A DNA stretch of 64,000 nucleotides from Madurella fahalii (taxonomy: Eukaryota > Ascomycota > Sordariomycetes > Sordariales), in contig CM056874.1 in the NCBI GenBank assembly GCA_029876055.1, positions 124,001 through 188,000 of the forward strand. The letters are read 5' to 3'. A program made the position numbers and the translations under genes. How positions within the stretch are numbered: position 1 is the stretch's first letter; each line of letters starts with the position of its first letter. Below the pieces are notes generated by a model. The model saw only the letters and a list, made by a program, of their open reading frames with translations. It had not been told where the DNA came from and ran no database searches. This document shows positions 32,745 to 43,392 of this stretch, piece after piece.

Positions 32745-33777
32745 ATGCAACAAACTCTCCATTTACTTAATGGAGGAAGAGTCGCTGCTGCCGCAGCAGC
32801 CAGAAAGCAGGTTTCGACAGTGCCTGCCCCCGCCGGTCCTGGTTCCTTCACCAAGGTCGAGAGATTGGGGAATCGCGTCCTCCGTGAGCAGACTTACTAC
32901 TTTGTCGACGATGCCACCGACAACAAATATCCGGTCATTCCGAGCTTCGATCACTGGCGCTTCCCCCACGACAACCCCCCCAACAATTGGAAGGACCTCA
33001 AGATTCCCGTTCCCCCTCCCTCGATTCTCGCCCTTCTCGTTGATCTCGAGGCAAGCCGGCCAGGGCACGCGACCAGTCTTGCCGCATTACGGCTTGCGTT
33101 TCGGTGCTAAGGCCGCCCATCTTGTCCCTACTGCCATGGCCAGCTGGTTCGATGCAAACCGCATGTCACGCTATTGCCGTCTCGGTTCCATGGTGAACCC
33201 AGTCGACGACGATCGGAATATCCTGCTTATCCGGCGTGACATGCCCTGGCTGTTTGACGAAGGCTAATTTTCTCTGGTACCAAAATATGAAGTCACAGCT
33301 CCCGAGGGCAGCCCCGTACTCGTCGCCCATGTCCTACAAAACCGAGGTGGTGCTGAACTGCAAGCCCTCGTCCACAACCGCGCCTTACAATTTCCGCTTT
33401 CCGGCATCTCACCCCAATTCCTGTTCGCCCGCTTTGCCTGGTGAGTTTTTTGCGACAAGATCTATCCGTTCCTTAAGGGCACACTGAAGTATGCCGTGTG
33501 CGTTTTCAATCCCGCCACTGGTACGGTCAAGACCGAATCCCTGGATCGCGCAGCGGTTACCAAATTGGCTCGTGTCCTACCCTCTCGTACCCCCAGCGGC
33601 AGCGCCAGCCCCAAGAAGCGAAAGTTCCCCGACAGCCAACGGAGCCTCGATGGCCAATCTGGTGATTCCTACGACGACGATGACAACGAGGACGATGATG
33701 ATGATGGCGATGAGCCACCACGCGGACGCCCCTCGAAAACGACGCATATACGATTACGACTACGACTACTCCTGTAG
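32745..33777 (+). pseudogene. Decayed HNH-endonuclease-type gene
   Basis: A fungal HNH-domain protein can be followed through three frames. It starts MQQTLHLLNGGRVAAA and continues with RVLREQTYYFVDDATDNKYP and SFDHWRFPHDNPPNNW. Near 33060 it shifts to the frame of RDQSCRITAC, and near 33098 to that of AKAAHLVPTAMASWFDANRM and PVDDDRNILLIRRDM. That frame is then broken by TAA at 33265-33267 and TGA at 33442-33444, yet protein-like sequence continues after each (FSLVPKYEVTAPEGSPVLVA, then CDKIYPFLKGTLKYAVCVF). It ends in a Ser/Lys-rich and poly-Asp tail. Both stops can arise by single C-to-T or G-to-A transitions. Introns do not fit, as the flanking codons remain protein-like up to the breaks. 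Confidence 0.72.
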
Positions 33778-34617
33778 GCATCATCTACCCACTCACGGAC
33801 ACCTAATGAATGAACCGAGCCTGGCCGGAGTCTCTGTGTCCACTGTGTCCACTGATGTGGATCATAAACATGCTAGGTTCCAGGAAACCAAGTCACCACC
33901 ACTACGTAAAAGAACATCAGACAGTAAAAGAGTATATTAGGTGTATAAGCAAGGCCATGGTGAGATTGTAACTCGCCGCTTAGTGGCTTGAGAAAAGCGG
34001 TTGATGACCTGGACGCCACGGCTTGGTGCTCATTGCGCAGTCAGACAATCATGGTAGATGGGCTGCGTTCCAAACCGCTTAGAGAAATGCAGGTGAATTC
34101 GTCGTACAGTGGGAACAGATCCCAAGATCACCCCGCGACTCTGCGGTTAGCAGTGCGGTCTTCGTAACAGCCAACCAATCGGTTACTTGCCTTGTTTGCC
34201 ATGGAAAAACTTTGCTTGTTGCCCTCTAGTTCGGCTCCTACCGAAGAACTGGCGTAAGTGCCGTGGATAAACCCGCAAATACCCTGATTAGCTGAAGTTG
34301 GTCAATTCTCCCGATAGGTCAGGAGTGGCCCCGCCAGAGTGCTAATCGATCTAGATTGCTGATTCTGTGCCGAGAAATGACCTCGTCAATGCTCGGTTCG
34401 ACCAACCGAAGCTCGACGCAGCCAAGTCTAAATTTGGTTTCTGAGTGGTGTGGCAAGGCAGTTATCCGGCAATGGAGTCGTAAAACGTGGGTTACTGCCC
34501 TTGGGTCTTGAAGGCTGTTGGGTGCTCGGACTTCTCCTGCTCCATCATCTAAGGAGACTGTGCTCACCGCCATTGTCGAGAAAACAACATCTGGAAAGAC
34601 GTCTACCTTGGCCCATC
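33778..34617. other. Intergenic region upstream of the first DUF1996 gene
   Basis: About 0.84 kb. In-frame codons extend upstream of the DUF1996 start as far as 34450 but lack a signal-like sequence. No other feature is seen. Confidence 0.5.
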
Positions 34618-35941
34618 ATGCTCTGGTCTGCTCTCGCCCTCGCAGCCCTGGCTGACGCGCAGGGTTTCATGCAAGGCTTGAATCACCTGCGGTTCGGATG
34701 CTCACAGATCACGGTTGAGCGTTTGGACCCCCTCGTCAACCCGGGAGAGTTCCCAACACCGCACATGCATCAGGTCGTGGGAGGCAACGCGTTCAACGCG
34801 TCGATGCCATACACCGACATCTCTCAAATCGCTACTTGCACCACTTGCGGTCCGGCCGATGACTTCTCCAACTACTGGACGGCAAATGTCTACTTCCAAG
34901 CTCGTAACGGAAGTTATAAGCGTGTCCCCCAGGTGCCTAACAGGTAGCTATACCAACGCTGTGCCTCGGTGATACATTCAATGAACCAGCCTTGACAAGC
35001 ATTGTTTCTCTTGCAGATTCTTGTTCAACGACAGGTTCACGACACAGATCTCCGGGGGAATGGTTGTTTATTATATCGCCCCGAGGAAAAACACGGTCAC
35101 GGCGTTCAAGCCTGTAAGCCTCTGACTTGGCGAGCCTTCCATGGGTCGTCACATCAACGTGCCTCAGCTTCTAACCGCCGTCCTTAGGGTTTCCGCATGT
35201 TTGTCGGCGACGCCATGAACCGCAAGCCAAAATACAAATCCCAGAGCTGCTTCCGTTGCTACAATGCCCCCAACTTTGGCGGAGATGACATGGCTCCCTG
35301 CTCCGACCCCAGACTCGACTTTGAGGGCTTCCCTCCCCAGCCGTGCCTCGGCGGTATCCGTTCCAATGTTTTATATCCGACGTAAGAATCCGTGCTTCTG
35401 CTTCCCATCTGTGGGGACGGTGGGGACTAACAATATCACCTCAGCTGCTGGGATGGCAAGAACCTCGATAGCCCCAACCACAAGGACCACGTCGCCTACC
35501 CAGTCAGCGGGCCCTCCAACTTCCTGTCCACCGGCGACTGCCCCGCCAGCCACCCCGTCAAGATCCCCCAGCTCATGCTCGAGATTGTCTGGGACACGAC
35601 CAAGTTTAACAACCGGGCCGAGTGGCCGGCCGATGGGTCTCAGCCATTTGTCCTCAGCACGGGCGACAAGACGGGCTACGGCCAGCACGGCGACTACGTG
35701 TTTGGGTGGAAGGGCGATGCGCTGCAAAAGGCCATGGATGCGAACGGCTGTTTCAGCGCCACGTGCGGGAACCTGAAGAGTCAGGACATCAACACGGCCA
35801 ACAGGTGTGTGATTCAAAAGACGATTCGGGAGGATGTCGACGGCTGTAAGTTGACCGGATCCATTGACGGCAAGGAGCCATCGGCGGCCAGCTAACAGAC
35901 ACTTAGGGTTCACCAAGCTCCCCGGCAATCCGATGGAGTAG
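34618..35941 (+). CDS. Secreted DUF1996 protein (first of two paralogues)
   Basis: DUF1996 proteins are secreted fungal proteins of uncertain function, often induced on plant or wall material. Five exons (34618-34943, 35017-35113, 35188-35381, 35445-35845, 35907-35941) give 350 residues. A short signal peptide (MLWSALALAALADAQG) leads into the domain: FGCSQITVERLDPLVNPG, PHMHQVVGGNAFNAS, TCTTCGPADDFSNYWTA, TAFKPGFRMFVGDA, CWDGKNLDSPNHKDHVAYP and GYGQHGDYVFGWKGDALQ. It ends WFTKLPGNPME, with no WSC or GPI extension. The start was chosen at the ATG just before the signal core; a longer in-frame extension exists but lacks support. Compare the paralogue at 53472. Confidence 0.9.
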
Positions 35942-36670
35942 ATTGTCCTTGGAACCGTCCAAGTGGGGATGGAGGACGGACGGGGCTTGTTGCGTGTCTC
36001 GCAATGATGTCTTGGCGTGAATTAGGGAATTATGTCCCGGGAGACCGCGTCCTGTTGTTGTTACGCATGCTTGAATACCTATGTATTGCCATTACCGTGA
36101 CATTCCAGGTGTTTGGACTCAACCCATGGGCTGGGCCGATCAGCTGTGATGAACGGTCATTGTGAACAAGCCCCGATAACAAGACGGCTAGAATTGCTGT
36201 GTATTCTACCGTGGTCAAAGGTTCAAGTACCTTAGCCCGGGTAGCAGTGTGGGCGGCGACTCGTACCGCCGAACTCTGCTATTGTCAATGTGTGGGGCAA
36301 TCCCTTGCAGCGGGGTACGTCACTGTAACCCTCCTGCTACTGTAGGTACCTTTGGTGTTGTATTATACCGTACGGTATACTACAGTTGCCCAGATTGTAT
36401 GCGGGCATCCTCGGGTTCCACATGAGTGCAGTCAAATTCTGGTACCATCTTGGGCGGTAGATGAAGCGGGACATGGCTGGAACGCGCTGGTGATGACTGG
36501 TGTGCTTTGGGATCTACTGCTACACGGTTGCTGATAAGACCCTTGTCACGTGGTGGTGCCTGAGACTGGGCTGAGGCCCAATATTTTTTTTTTTTTTTGG
36601 TGAATCATACAAAGCGAGCTCCGAGCTTGTCCCGGTGACAGCTCGTAGCGGCTTTTTTCAAGCGGACAAC
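35942..36670. promoter_or_regulatory. Promoter region of argininosuccinate lyase
   Basis: About 0.73 kb. It contains the perfect 16-bp palindrome TATACCGTACGGTATA (36364-36379), an E-box CACGTG (36547-36552) and a run of 15 T (36584-36598) some 70 bp before the ATG. T-runs in this position are common in fungal core promoters. No gene is seen. Confidence 0.5.
36364..36379. promoter_or_regulatory. 16-bp perfect palindrome with CCG-N2-CGG core
   Basis: TATACCGTACGGTATA is identical to its reverse complement. The core CCGTACGG is an everted CGG-type pair like those bound by some dimeric Zn2Cys6 regulators. It lies about 300 bp upstream of argininosuccinate lyase. Confidence 0.35.
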
Positions 36671-38208
36671 ATGGCGCCCACAACCACTCCTGCCCTTCTT
36701 TGGGGTGGCCGGTTCACCGGTGAGCTCAATTACCCATCCAGTCCGTTGCGGACTTGTTTTTGCTAACAGTGAGTTCTCCATTGACAGGCGCGATCGACGA
36801 CTTGATGTTCCAGTTCAACGAGTCACTTTCTTTCGACAAGGTCCTCTACAAAGCCGACATTCAGGGCTCGATTACGTGGGCAAAGGCGCTGCGCAAACTC
36901 GGGGTCCTTTCGGATGAAGAGCTGGACAAGATTATCTTCGGTCTTAAGCAGGTGGAGAAGGAGTGGGAGGAGGGCAAGTTTGTCATTGACACCAAGTCGG
37001 ACGAGGACATCCATACCGCCAACGAGCGGCGCCTTGGAGAGTTGATCGGCTCGGCTGCTGGCAAGCTTCATACTGGTCGCTCTCGCAATGAGCAGGTTGG
37101 CGTGGACATGCGGCTCTGGGCTGGCGAGCAGCTTGCCGAGTTGTCAGCTATTTTGAAGGACGTTCTCCGTGTCAGTGCTGCACAGGCAAAGGAGTACCTT
37201 CCGCTCCTGATGCCGGGATACACGCACCTGCAGCGCGCGCAGCCTGTACGCTTCTCTCACTGGCTCCTCTCCCACGCCACCTTCCTCCTAGGCGACTTGC
37301 AGCGCCTCGAGGGCGTCCAGGAGCGCGTCTCTGCGTGCCCGCTGGGCGTTGGCGCGTTGGCTGGCAACCCCTTCGGCATTGACCGCGAGTTTATGGCCAA
37401 GGATCTGGGTTTCTCGTCGGTCCATCCTAACAGCTTGTGCGCTGTTGCCGACAGAGACTTTGTCGTCGACATCCTGCAGTGGGCAAGTCTGTTGATGGCA
37501 CACCTCAGCCGTCTCAGCGAAGACCTGATCCTCTTCTCGACCGCCGAATTCGGCTTCGTGCAGGTTGCCGACGCCTACAGCACCGGCAGTAGCTTGATGC
37601 CCCAGAAGAAGAATCCGGATAGCCTGGAGCTCATCCGGGGCAAGGCAGGCAGAGTCATGGGACAGGTAAGCTCGCTCTCCTTGTTCATCCTAGCTCAGCA
37701 GCAATACTCTGCAATAATGCTGACGGGATAACGACAGGCATCTGGCTTCTTGTCCTCGCTCAAGAGCCTCCCCACTTCGTACAACAAGGATCTCCAGGAA
37801 TCCGTCGAGCCCCTCATCGACTGCATCAAGACAGTCTCCCAGTGCTTAAGAATCACACAGGGGGTCCTTGCTACGCTCAAAGTCAACGGCGACAAGATGA
37901 AGGCCGCCTTGACTGACGACATGCTTGCCACTGATGTTGCAGACTATTTGGTCCGAAAGGGCGTTCCTTTCCGGCAGACTCACCACATTGCCGGCGCCAT
38001 TGTCCGTAAGGCCGAGGAGGCTCAAGTGTCCATCTCGGCGCTTCCGCTGAAGGACTTAAAAGAGATCTCGCCGCTGTTCGAGGACGACATCGCACAGGTG
38101 TTTGACTTTGAGAGAAGTGTCGAGATGAGGTCCGCATCCGGGGGCACCAGCAGGCAATCGGTGCTTGCCCAGATTGCTTCAATTGAGGCCGTCGTTTCCA
38201 AGAGCTGA
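36671..38208 (+). CDS. Argininosuccinate lyase
   Basis: Final enzyme of arginine biosynthesis; it splits argininosuccinate to arginine and fumarate. Three exons (36671-36719, 36788-37665, 37738-38208) give 465 residues, the normal size. The N-terminus reads ALLWGGRFTGAIDDLMFQFN. The substrate region HTGRSRNEQV, the helix PGYTHLQRAQPVRFSHW and the fumarate-lyase signature GSSLMPQKKNPDSLELIRGK with the catalytic Ser loop are all intact. Introns are 68 and 72 nt. It is followed in the same direction by a vacuolar-type amino-acid transporter. Confidence 0.97.
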
Positions 38209-38701
38209 GTGGTCTACTGTGCGGGGTCTTAAAAGTTCCATTGCAGGGCGGGGAGAGCGGTCCGCTTTTCTATGAGCCCGCGAACCGCCGCCGACGGTCT
38301 CGGGCTGTGGCTAACAGCCCAGAGCAATAGACATAGACTAAAAGATGGCCCAGGCCCTCGCGGATTGTTACGAGACAATGTGTGATGCAAGGCTCTGGAC
38401 GTGCCGGCCATGGCGCACCAATGACACCCAGCCACGGCCGTGTTTACGCTGCGAGGTTGTCGATTGGGAGGCACACTCCGGTTTTGGCGGTGTACATGCG
38501 AGATTCTCGTCGTGACACGTGCCTGGTGTTCTCGACCGCCCATTGGTGACATCATTAGAAGCTTTGATCAGCGAGCCGCTGTTTGCCGCCTCCCACCCTC
38601 ATTTGTTCACTAAACCACAAAAAGTTCTCCAATGTAGCAAAAAGGGAGCCACCCGATCGACAGTCTCAGGTACATACATACAGGTTGCTTCACCAGCCAC
38701 C
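38209..38701. other. Intergenic region upstream of the Avt-like transporter
   Basis: About 0.49 kb. The transporter frame stays open upstream to 38519, but the ATG at 38702 has the better context (CACCATG). No further feature. Confidence 0.5.
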
Positions 38702-40441
38702 ATGCCGGACAGCACACCCGCACATCAGGAGAGACTAGAGGCCGAAGCTCAGGTCGTCGCCGAGCATCTTCCGCCCGGTTACACGGCCGAGTTCCACAGC
38801 ACCGCCGGCAGCCCAGATGGATCCGCTTCTTCGGCATCGGGCTCCGAGCTGCCTGCCAGCACCGAGGAGTCGTCCTTGAAGCTGCAGGGAGGGGACATTC
38901 ACCGGGACCTCTTCAAGATTGACGCCACGGCCCGCGCCCCAATGCACCGTCGGGCAGCGACATTCCACTCGCCCCGGGAATTCCAAGACGGCGACGATAC
39001 GGTGACGCTGAGGGTCGGTGACCAGCTTGCGCCAGGAGGGTTCCGCCGCGCGTTTCTACGGCAGAAGCGAGGCAATGATTTCATGGCAGCTCGCATGCAC
39101 ATTACGAGGAACTTTGTAGAATTCCTCGACCTATACGGGAGTTTTGCGGGAGAGGATCTCGCCGACTCGGACGAGGAGGCCGTCACGGAAGAGGAGGAAG
39201 ACGAAGCCCCCGAAAGGAGACCGCTTCTCAGGCAGCGGATGCCCGACAAAGCCGCCCGCTCCGCGAACGCTGGCACGACAAAAACCTTTTTTACGCTCAT
39301 CAAAGCCTTTGTCGGCACGGGCATCATGTTCCTCCCCAAAGCGTTTAGCAACGGCGGCATCCTCTTTTCCTGCACCGCTATGCTAACAGTATCCACCATC
39401 ACCATGGTCGCCTTCCACCTCCTGCTGCAATGCAAGCACCACTACGGCGGCGGCTACGGCGAGATCGGACACACCATAGCCGGGTCCAAGATGCGCGCCC
39501 TCATTCTCTTCTCCATCGCCCTCTCCCAGCTGGGTTTCGTCTGTGCCGGCATCGTGTTTGTGGCCGAGAACCTCGTCACCTTCTTCAACACCGTCACCGC
39601 TACGGGCGAGAGCCCTTTCTCTCCTGCCGGCCTCATCGCCCTACAGCTGATTATTTTGATCCCGCTCTCCTGGATCCGCAATATTTCCAAACTCGGCGCC
39701 GCCGCATTGCTAGCCGACGTCTGCATCCTCATCGGAGTAAGCTACATCTACTGGTTTACCAGCACCTCCCTCACCGCCGAGGGGATGCACCCTTCCGTAG
39801 TGCTCTTCAATCCGGACAAGTACACCCTCACCATCGGCTCGGCCATCTTCACCTTTGAGGGGATAGGCCTTATCCTGCCCATCGAGTCGTCCATGGCGGA
39901 GCCGCAAAAGTTCGAGGGGCTGCTGGGCCTGGTGATGGTGCTGATTACCGTGGTGTTCACCTCGGTCGGCGCGGTCTGCTACGCGACCTTTGGCAGCACG
40001 ACGCAGATCCAGATCATCAACAACTTCCCGCAGGACAGCAAGCTGGTGAATGCCGTGCAGCTGCTGTACTCGGTGGCGGTGCTGGTTGGAACGCCAGTGC
40101 AGCTGTTTCCCGCGCTGAGGATCATCGAGGGGAGGGTATTCGGCCACCGGTCGGGCCGGCGCAGCCTGAGGACCAAGTGGGTGAAGAATCTGTTCCGGTT
40201 CGGCGTGATTGTCATATGTGGGTTGGTTTCGGTTGCCGGGACGGGCAATTTGGATCGGTTTGTGGCGCTGATTGGGAGCGTGGCTTGCGTGCCGCTGGTG
40301 TACGTCTATCCAGCGTATTTGCATTATAAGGGAGTTGCGCGGAAAAGCTGGGTGAGGTGGGGGGATGTGGCCATGATGGTGTTGGGGATCGTGTGCATGG
40401 TCTATACCACGACGGTGACGATTGTCAATAGCTTCCTGTGA
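38702..40441 (+). CDS. Avt3/Avt4-like vacuolar amino-acid transporter (AAAP family)
   Basis: Intronless, 579 residues. Avt3/4-type proteins export neutral or basic amino acids from the vacuole. A long hydrophilic N-terminus of about 190 residues contains an acidic patch (AVTEEEEDEAPERRPLL). It precedes about eleven hydrophobic helices beginning TFFTLIKAFVGTGIMFLPKA, the family's first-helix signature, followed by GYGEIGHTIAGSKM, FTFEGIGLILPIESSM and TPVQLFPALRIIEGRVFG. The start ATG is in CACCATG context. It is located next to argininosuccinate lyase; a functional link through amino-acid storage is possible but not shown. Confidence 0.92.
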   Translation: MPDSTPAHQERLEAEAQVVAEHLPPGYTAEFHSTAGSPDGSASSASGSELPASTEESSLKLQGGDIHRDLFKIDATARAPMHRRAATFHSPREFQDGDDTVTLRVGDQLAPGGFRRAFLRQKRGNDFMAARMHITRNFVEFLDLYGSFAGEDLADSDEEAVTEEEEDEAPERRPLLRQRMPDKAARSANAGTTKTFFTLIKAFVGTGIMFLPKAFSNGGILFSCTAMLTVSTITMVAFHLLLQCKHHYGGGYGEIGHTIAGSKMRALILFSIALSQLGFVCAGIVFVAENLVTFFNTVTATGESPFSPAGLIALQLIILIPLSWIRNISKLGAAALLADVCILIGVSYIYWFTSTSLTAEGMHPSVVLFNPDKYTLTIGSAIFTFEGIGLILPIESSMAEPQKFEGLLGLVMVLITVVFTSVGAVCYATFGSTTQIQIINNFPQDSKLVNAVQLLYSVAVLVGTPVQLFPALRIIEGRVFGHRSGRRSLRTKWVKNLFRFGVIVICGLVSVAGTGNLDRFVALIGSVACVPLVYVYPAYLHYKGVARKSWVRWGDVAMMVLGIVCMVYTTTVTIVNSFL

Positions 40442-41651
40442 GTGGCATAATAACTAAAGGATGCGGGCATCTGTATGGCGCTTGGAATACACTGGATGGG
40501 TTTAAAAGTATTACAGCGAGGCTGAAGAATGGGACCGAGGAAGTAGATGGCAGTCTCTCCGGGAATCTACATGTACCCTACTTCGGATTCACGAATGGTC
40601 TGAGGTCAAATTGGGCTGGCAGGAATAGGCTCAATAGACTAGGTTCACGTCTTTGTTTCTTCTGTGCATCATATTGGTAAGTAGGTATCCAGATACGCTC
40701 GCTGAGTGGATTAAGCGATCGTCTACCGCCACAATCTAACTCCCCATCATCTTAGTATTTCTTCATCATTTACCTTCGCCTGCCGTCAACTCGACATCAC
40801 CATCCATCAACCTTTCCCGCTCTGTTGGGAGAATGATGTTGATTTGGCATCTGCTCAGTACCGCGGCCTACCGGGCTCTATATTTAAATGACATTTAAGT
40901 CGTTCTCTGTGTTGACACCCAGACCAACCAGTGCTTCATGAGCGTCAAAATGTCATGACTCTGTTGCTACTTGGGGAATTCAGAGTCAGAGCTGAGCAAT
41001 CCCCATTAGCTCAGCTGTGCTTGGTGTACTATCTCATTCCGCGCCTGGCAAATATTACCCGACTAGTACCTACTCGGTGGCTCTGACCTGATTACTGCAA
41101 TCACGGCAATCGCGGCAATCGCGGGTCCAGTTTTCTCACCTGGACAGTTGGGCTCTTGATTCCCCTGGGCCGGCTTTGGTGATACGTGGTGGGTGTGGAC
41201 ACTCTCGGCCTAAGGCGGTGTGAGAGGAGATTGCAGCGTTGTTGAAGATCTACCTAGCTGGCGGAAGAGGTGTCTCTGACATTGATATCACCACCTTGAC
41301 CACTTAGACCCCTATACTCTGTAAGGACAATAGAGGAAACGATGACACTTAGTTAGGCACCATCACGTGCCATAGCTGTACATACCTAGCTAGGTGTCAT
41401 CATGTTACCGATCGCCCGCGTAAAGTAGAGGTCTACCTGGTTTGTATGGCGTCCTGAATGCCCAAGAACCCCCCTCTTCCCACTAAGTAAACAGCTCTTC
41501 AAATGGCATCACATTGTCGAACATAAGCCTGAATGGCTGCGAAGTGGTAGTCATTAGATGGTCCTGAGTGCTGTTTCTCCATTCTTATCTGATCAAGGCG
41601 GCTAAAAGTACAGGAAGCGGCAAATTATTGGACATTAAGATATCAACGCCA
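40442..41651. other. Intergenic region with a short tandem repeat
   Basis: About 1.2 kb between the transporter and the ArnB-like gene (both 3' ends face it). It holds three tandem 9-bp units at 41097-41123 and an ATCAGATAA on the minus strand (41585-41593). No gene is supported. Confidence 0.5.
41097..41123 (+). repeat. 9-bp tandem repeat, three copies
   Basis: GCAATCACG, GCAATCGCG, GCAATCGCG in direct succession; the first copy differs by one base. Confidence 0.8.
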
Positions 41652-42809
41652 TTATCGCGGCATTAATAACTCCTTCACCGCAGCCACCACGCGTTCAACG
41701 TCATCTTCTGCCATGCCCCCAAAAAGCGGCAACGTCACAATCTGCCTTCCCACAGCCTCAGCACTCGGAAACATGCCCTCTCTAAACCCTAGCTGGCGGT
41801 AAAGCTTGAAAAGGTGAATGGGAGGGTAATGATATCCAATTCCGACCTGGTACCTGGCCTTCATAAGCTGTTGAAACTCGGCGCGGGACCATTTGTCGGG
41901 AAGGACTAGCTGAAACATGTGCCAGTTGGACCGCCCTTTTCCATCTCCACGGGGCGGCAACCGGGCTCCGGTTTGTGCCTCGAATTCATCTCCGAACGCA
42001 GAAAAATAATGCCGCGCAAGGGTGTGCCTCTTTCGCGTCACCTGCACAATGGTCCGGAATTGACCAAGCCCAATCGCCGCCGCTATCTCAGGCATGTTGG
42101 ATTTGCCTCCTAGAACGTCGACTTCTATACTGTCGGTGCCCGCCCGCGTAACACCCTGTAAGCGAAGCTTTTCTGCCAGGGACGCTTCCTCTTCGGTATT
42201 GAGCACCAGACAACCCCCTTCACCCGTGGTGATGTTCTTGTTTGCCTGGAAGCTGAAGACGACCAAGTCTCCAAAGGACCCGATCAGCTTTCCATCCCAC
42301 ACCGATCCAATCGCTTGCGCCGCATCCTCGATTACTCGCAGCCCATGCCTCTTTGCAAGGGCGTATAGCACGTCCATGTCCACCGGTAGTCCAGCCAGGT
42401 ACACAGGAAGGATTCCCTTTGTGCGAGACGTCACGGCCATTTCGGCCTTTGTTAGGTCAAGGTTCCGCGTTGCGGGGTTAACGTCAACAAAAACTGGTCT
42501 AGCGCCGACGGATAGGATGACGTTGGCGGTGGCCACCCATGATAATGGGGTGGTGATGACCTCGTCGCCTGGACCGATACCCGCCACGCGCAGAGCTGTC
42601 TCCAGAGCGCTGGTGGCCGAGTTAAATGTCCGTACAGGACGAACACCGCCAAAATACGAGAATAGAGTTTCCTCAAACTGACGGACTTTGGGTCCTCCGC
42701 CGGTGAGCCAACCGGACCTTAGCACATTGCAGACCTCGGAGATGGTCGCCTCATCGATACTCGGCTTGGAGAACGGAAGGAAAGGCTGGACATGGCTGTG
42801 CTCCGCCAT
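41652..42809 (-). CDS. ArnB-like DegT/DnrJ/EryC1 sugar aminotransferase
   Basis: PLP-dependent nucleotide-sugar aminotransferase, 385 residues, intronless, starting at the first ATG of a long frame. The order matches bacterial ArnB: FLPFSKPSID, LRSGWLTGGGPKVRQFE, the sugar-binding FNSATSALETALR, GDEVITTPLSWVATANVI, IEDAAQAIGS with the cofactor Asp162, and FSFQANKNITTGEGG with the Schiff-base lysine K191. GKSNMPEIAAAIGLGQ, WHMFQLVLPDK and YHYPPIHLF follow. ArnB transfers an amino group from glutamate to UDP-4-keto-pentose, giving UDP-4-amino-4-deoxy-L-arabinose. Its divergent neighbour, 583 bp away, encodes both enzymes that flank this step. The family also serves other aminosugars, so substrate rests on the neighbour. 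No ortholog search was possible. Confidence 0.9.
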   Translation of the reverse strand: MAEHSHVQPFLPFSKPSIDEATISEVCNVLRSGWLTGGGPKVRQFEETLFSYFGGVRPVRTFNSATSALETALRVAGIGPGDEVITTPLSWVATANVILSVGARPVFVDVNPATRNLDLTKAEMAVTSRTKGILPVYLAGLPVDMDVLYALAKRHGLRVIEDAAQAIGSVWDGKLIGSFGDLVVFSFQANKNITTGEGGCLVLNTEEEASLAEKLRLQGVTRAGTDSIEVDVLGGKSNMPEIAAAIGLGQFRTIVQVTRKRHTLARHYFSAFGDEFEAQTGARLPPRGDGKGRSNWHMFQLVLPDKWSRAEFQQLMKARYQVGIGYHYPPIHLFKLYRQLGFREGMFPSAEAVGRQIVTLPLFGGMAEDDVERVVAAVKELLMPR

Positions 42810-43392
42810 GGCAATCGGTTGACTTTGCTCCTGGTCTCAAAAAGATAAACGCGAAAAACATTAGTAATTAGGGAACGGTGGAGGAGTGTCAACATTAGTA
42901 CTCCGCCACGGCGGCAACGGAACTGCGGAGCGTAAGGTGGTCAGCTCACTAGAATACCATTCGGTCTCTCAAAGCGCTATTTACGGATTAGCGCCTGTTC
43001 CTCAAAGCTGAATTACATAGTGTAGGCACTGGGACATCCATCTGTAACCAATCATACGAGTATTGTGCAGATTTCTGTGTGTCCATGTCTCAATTGTTGG
43101 CCTTGGCGATCCGCGGAGAGCGCGGTAAAACACCCCAAGTCCTCCGAGACACTCTTATTCTCGTCACTCAGCAAGGTCCTTTGCATTGCCCCCGTTTTCC
43201 AGCTACCAAAAGTCCTGCCAAGGGCGTCGCTGGCCCAGATCGGTATAAGATCAAGGCGCACCGTGTCATTTGCCGGTCCACCTCACCTCCATATTTCGCG
43301 TCGACGTTCGGTAGTCGGACATCACAAAAAGATTCCCCACAATTCAAGAAACCCCACGAATCAGTTCAACTGACCTCCACTTTGCTCCTGCA
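42810..43392. promoter_or_regulatory. Bidirectional promoter between ArnB-like and ArnA-like genes
   Basis: A 583-bp divergent region, well placed to co-express both nucleotide-sugar genes. I see no recognisable operator or bacterial Shine-Dalgarno sequence. The short frames in it look like noise. Confidence 0.5.

Noticed and set aside
41585..41593. Exact ATCAGATAA iron-GATA consensus
   Set aside because: It lies downstream of the 3' ends of both flanking genes, so a promoter role is unlikely.
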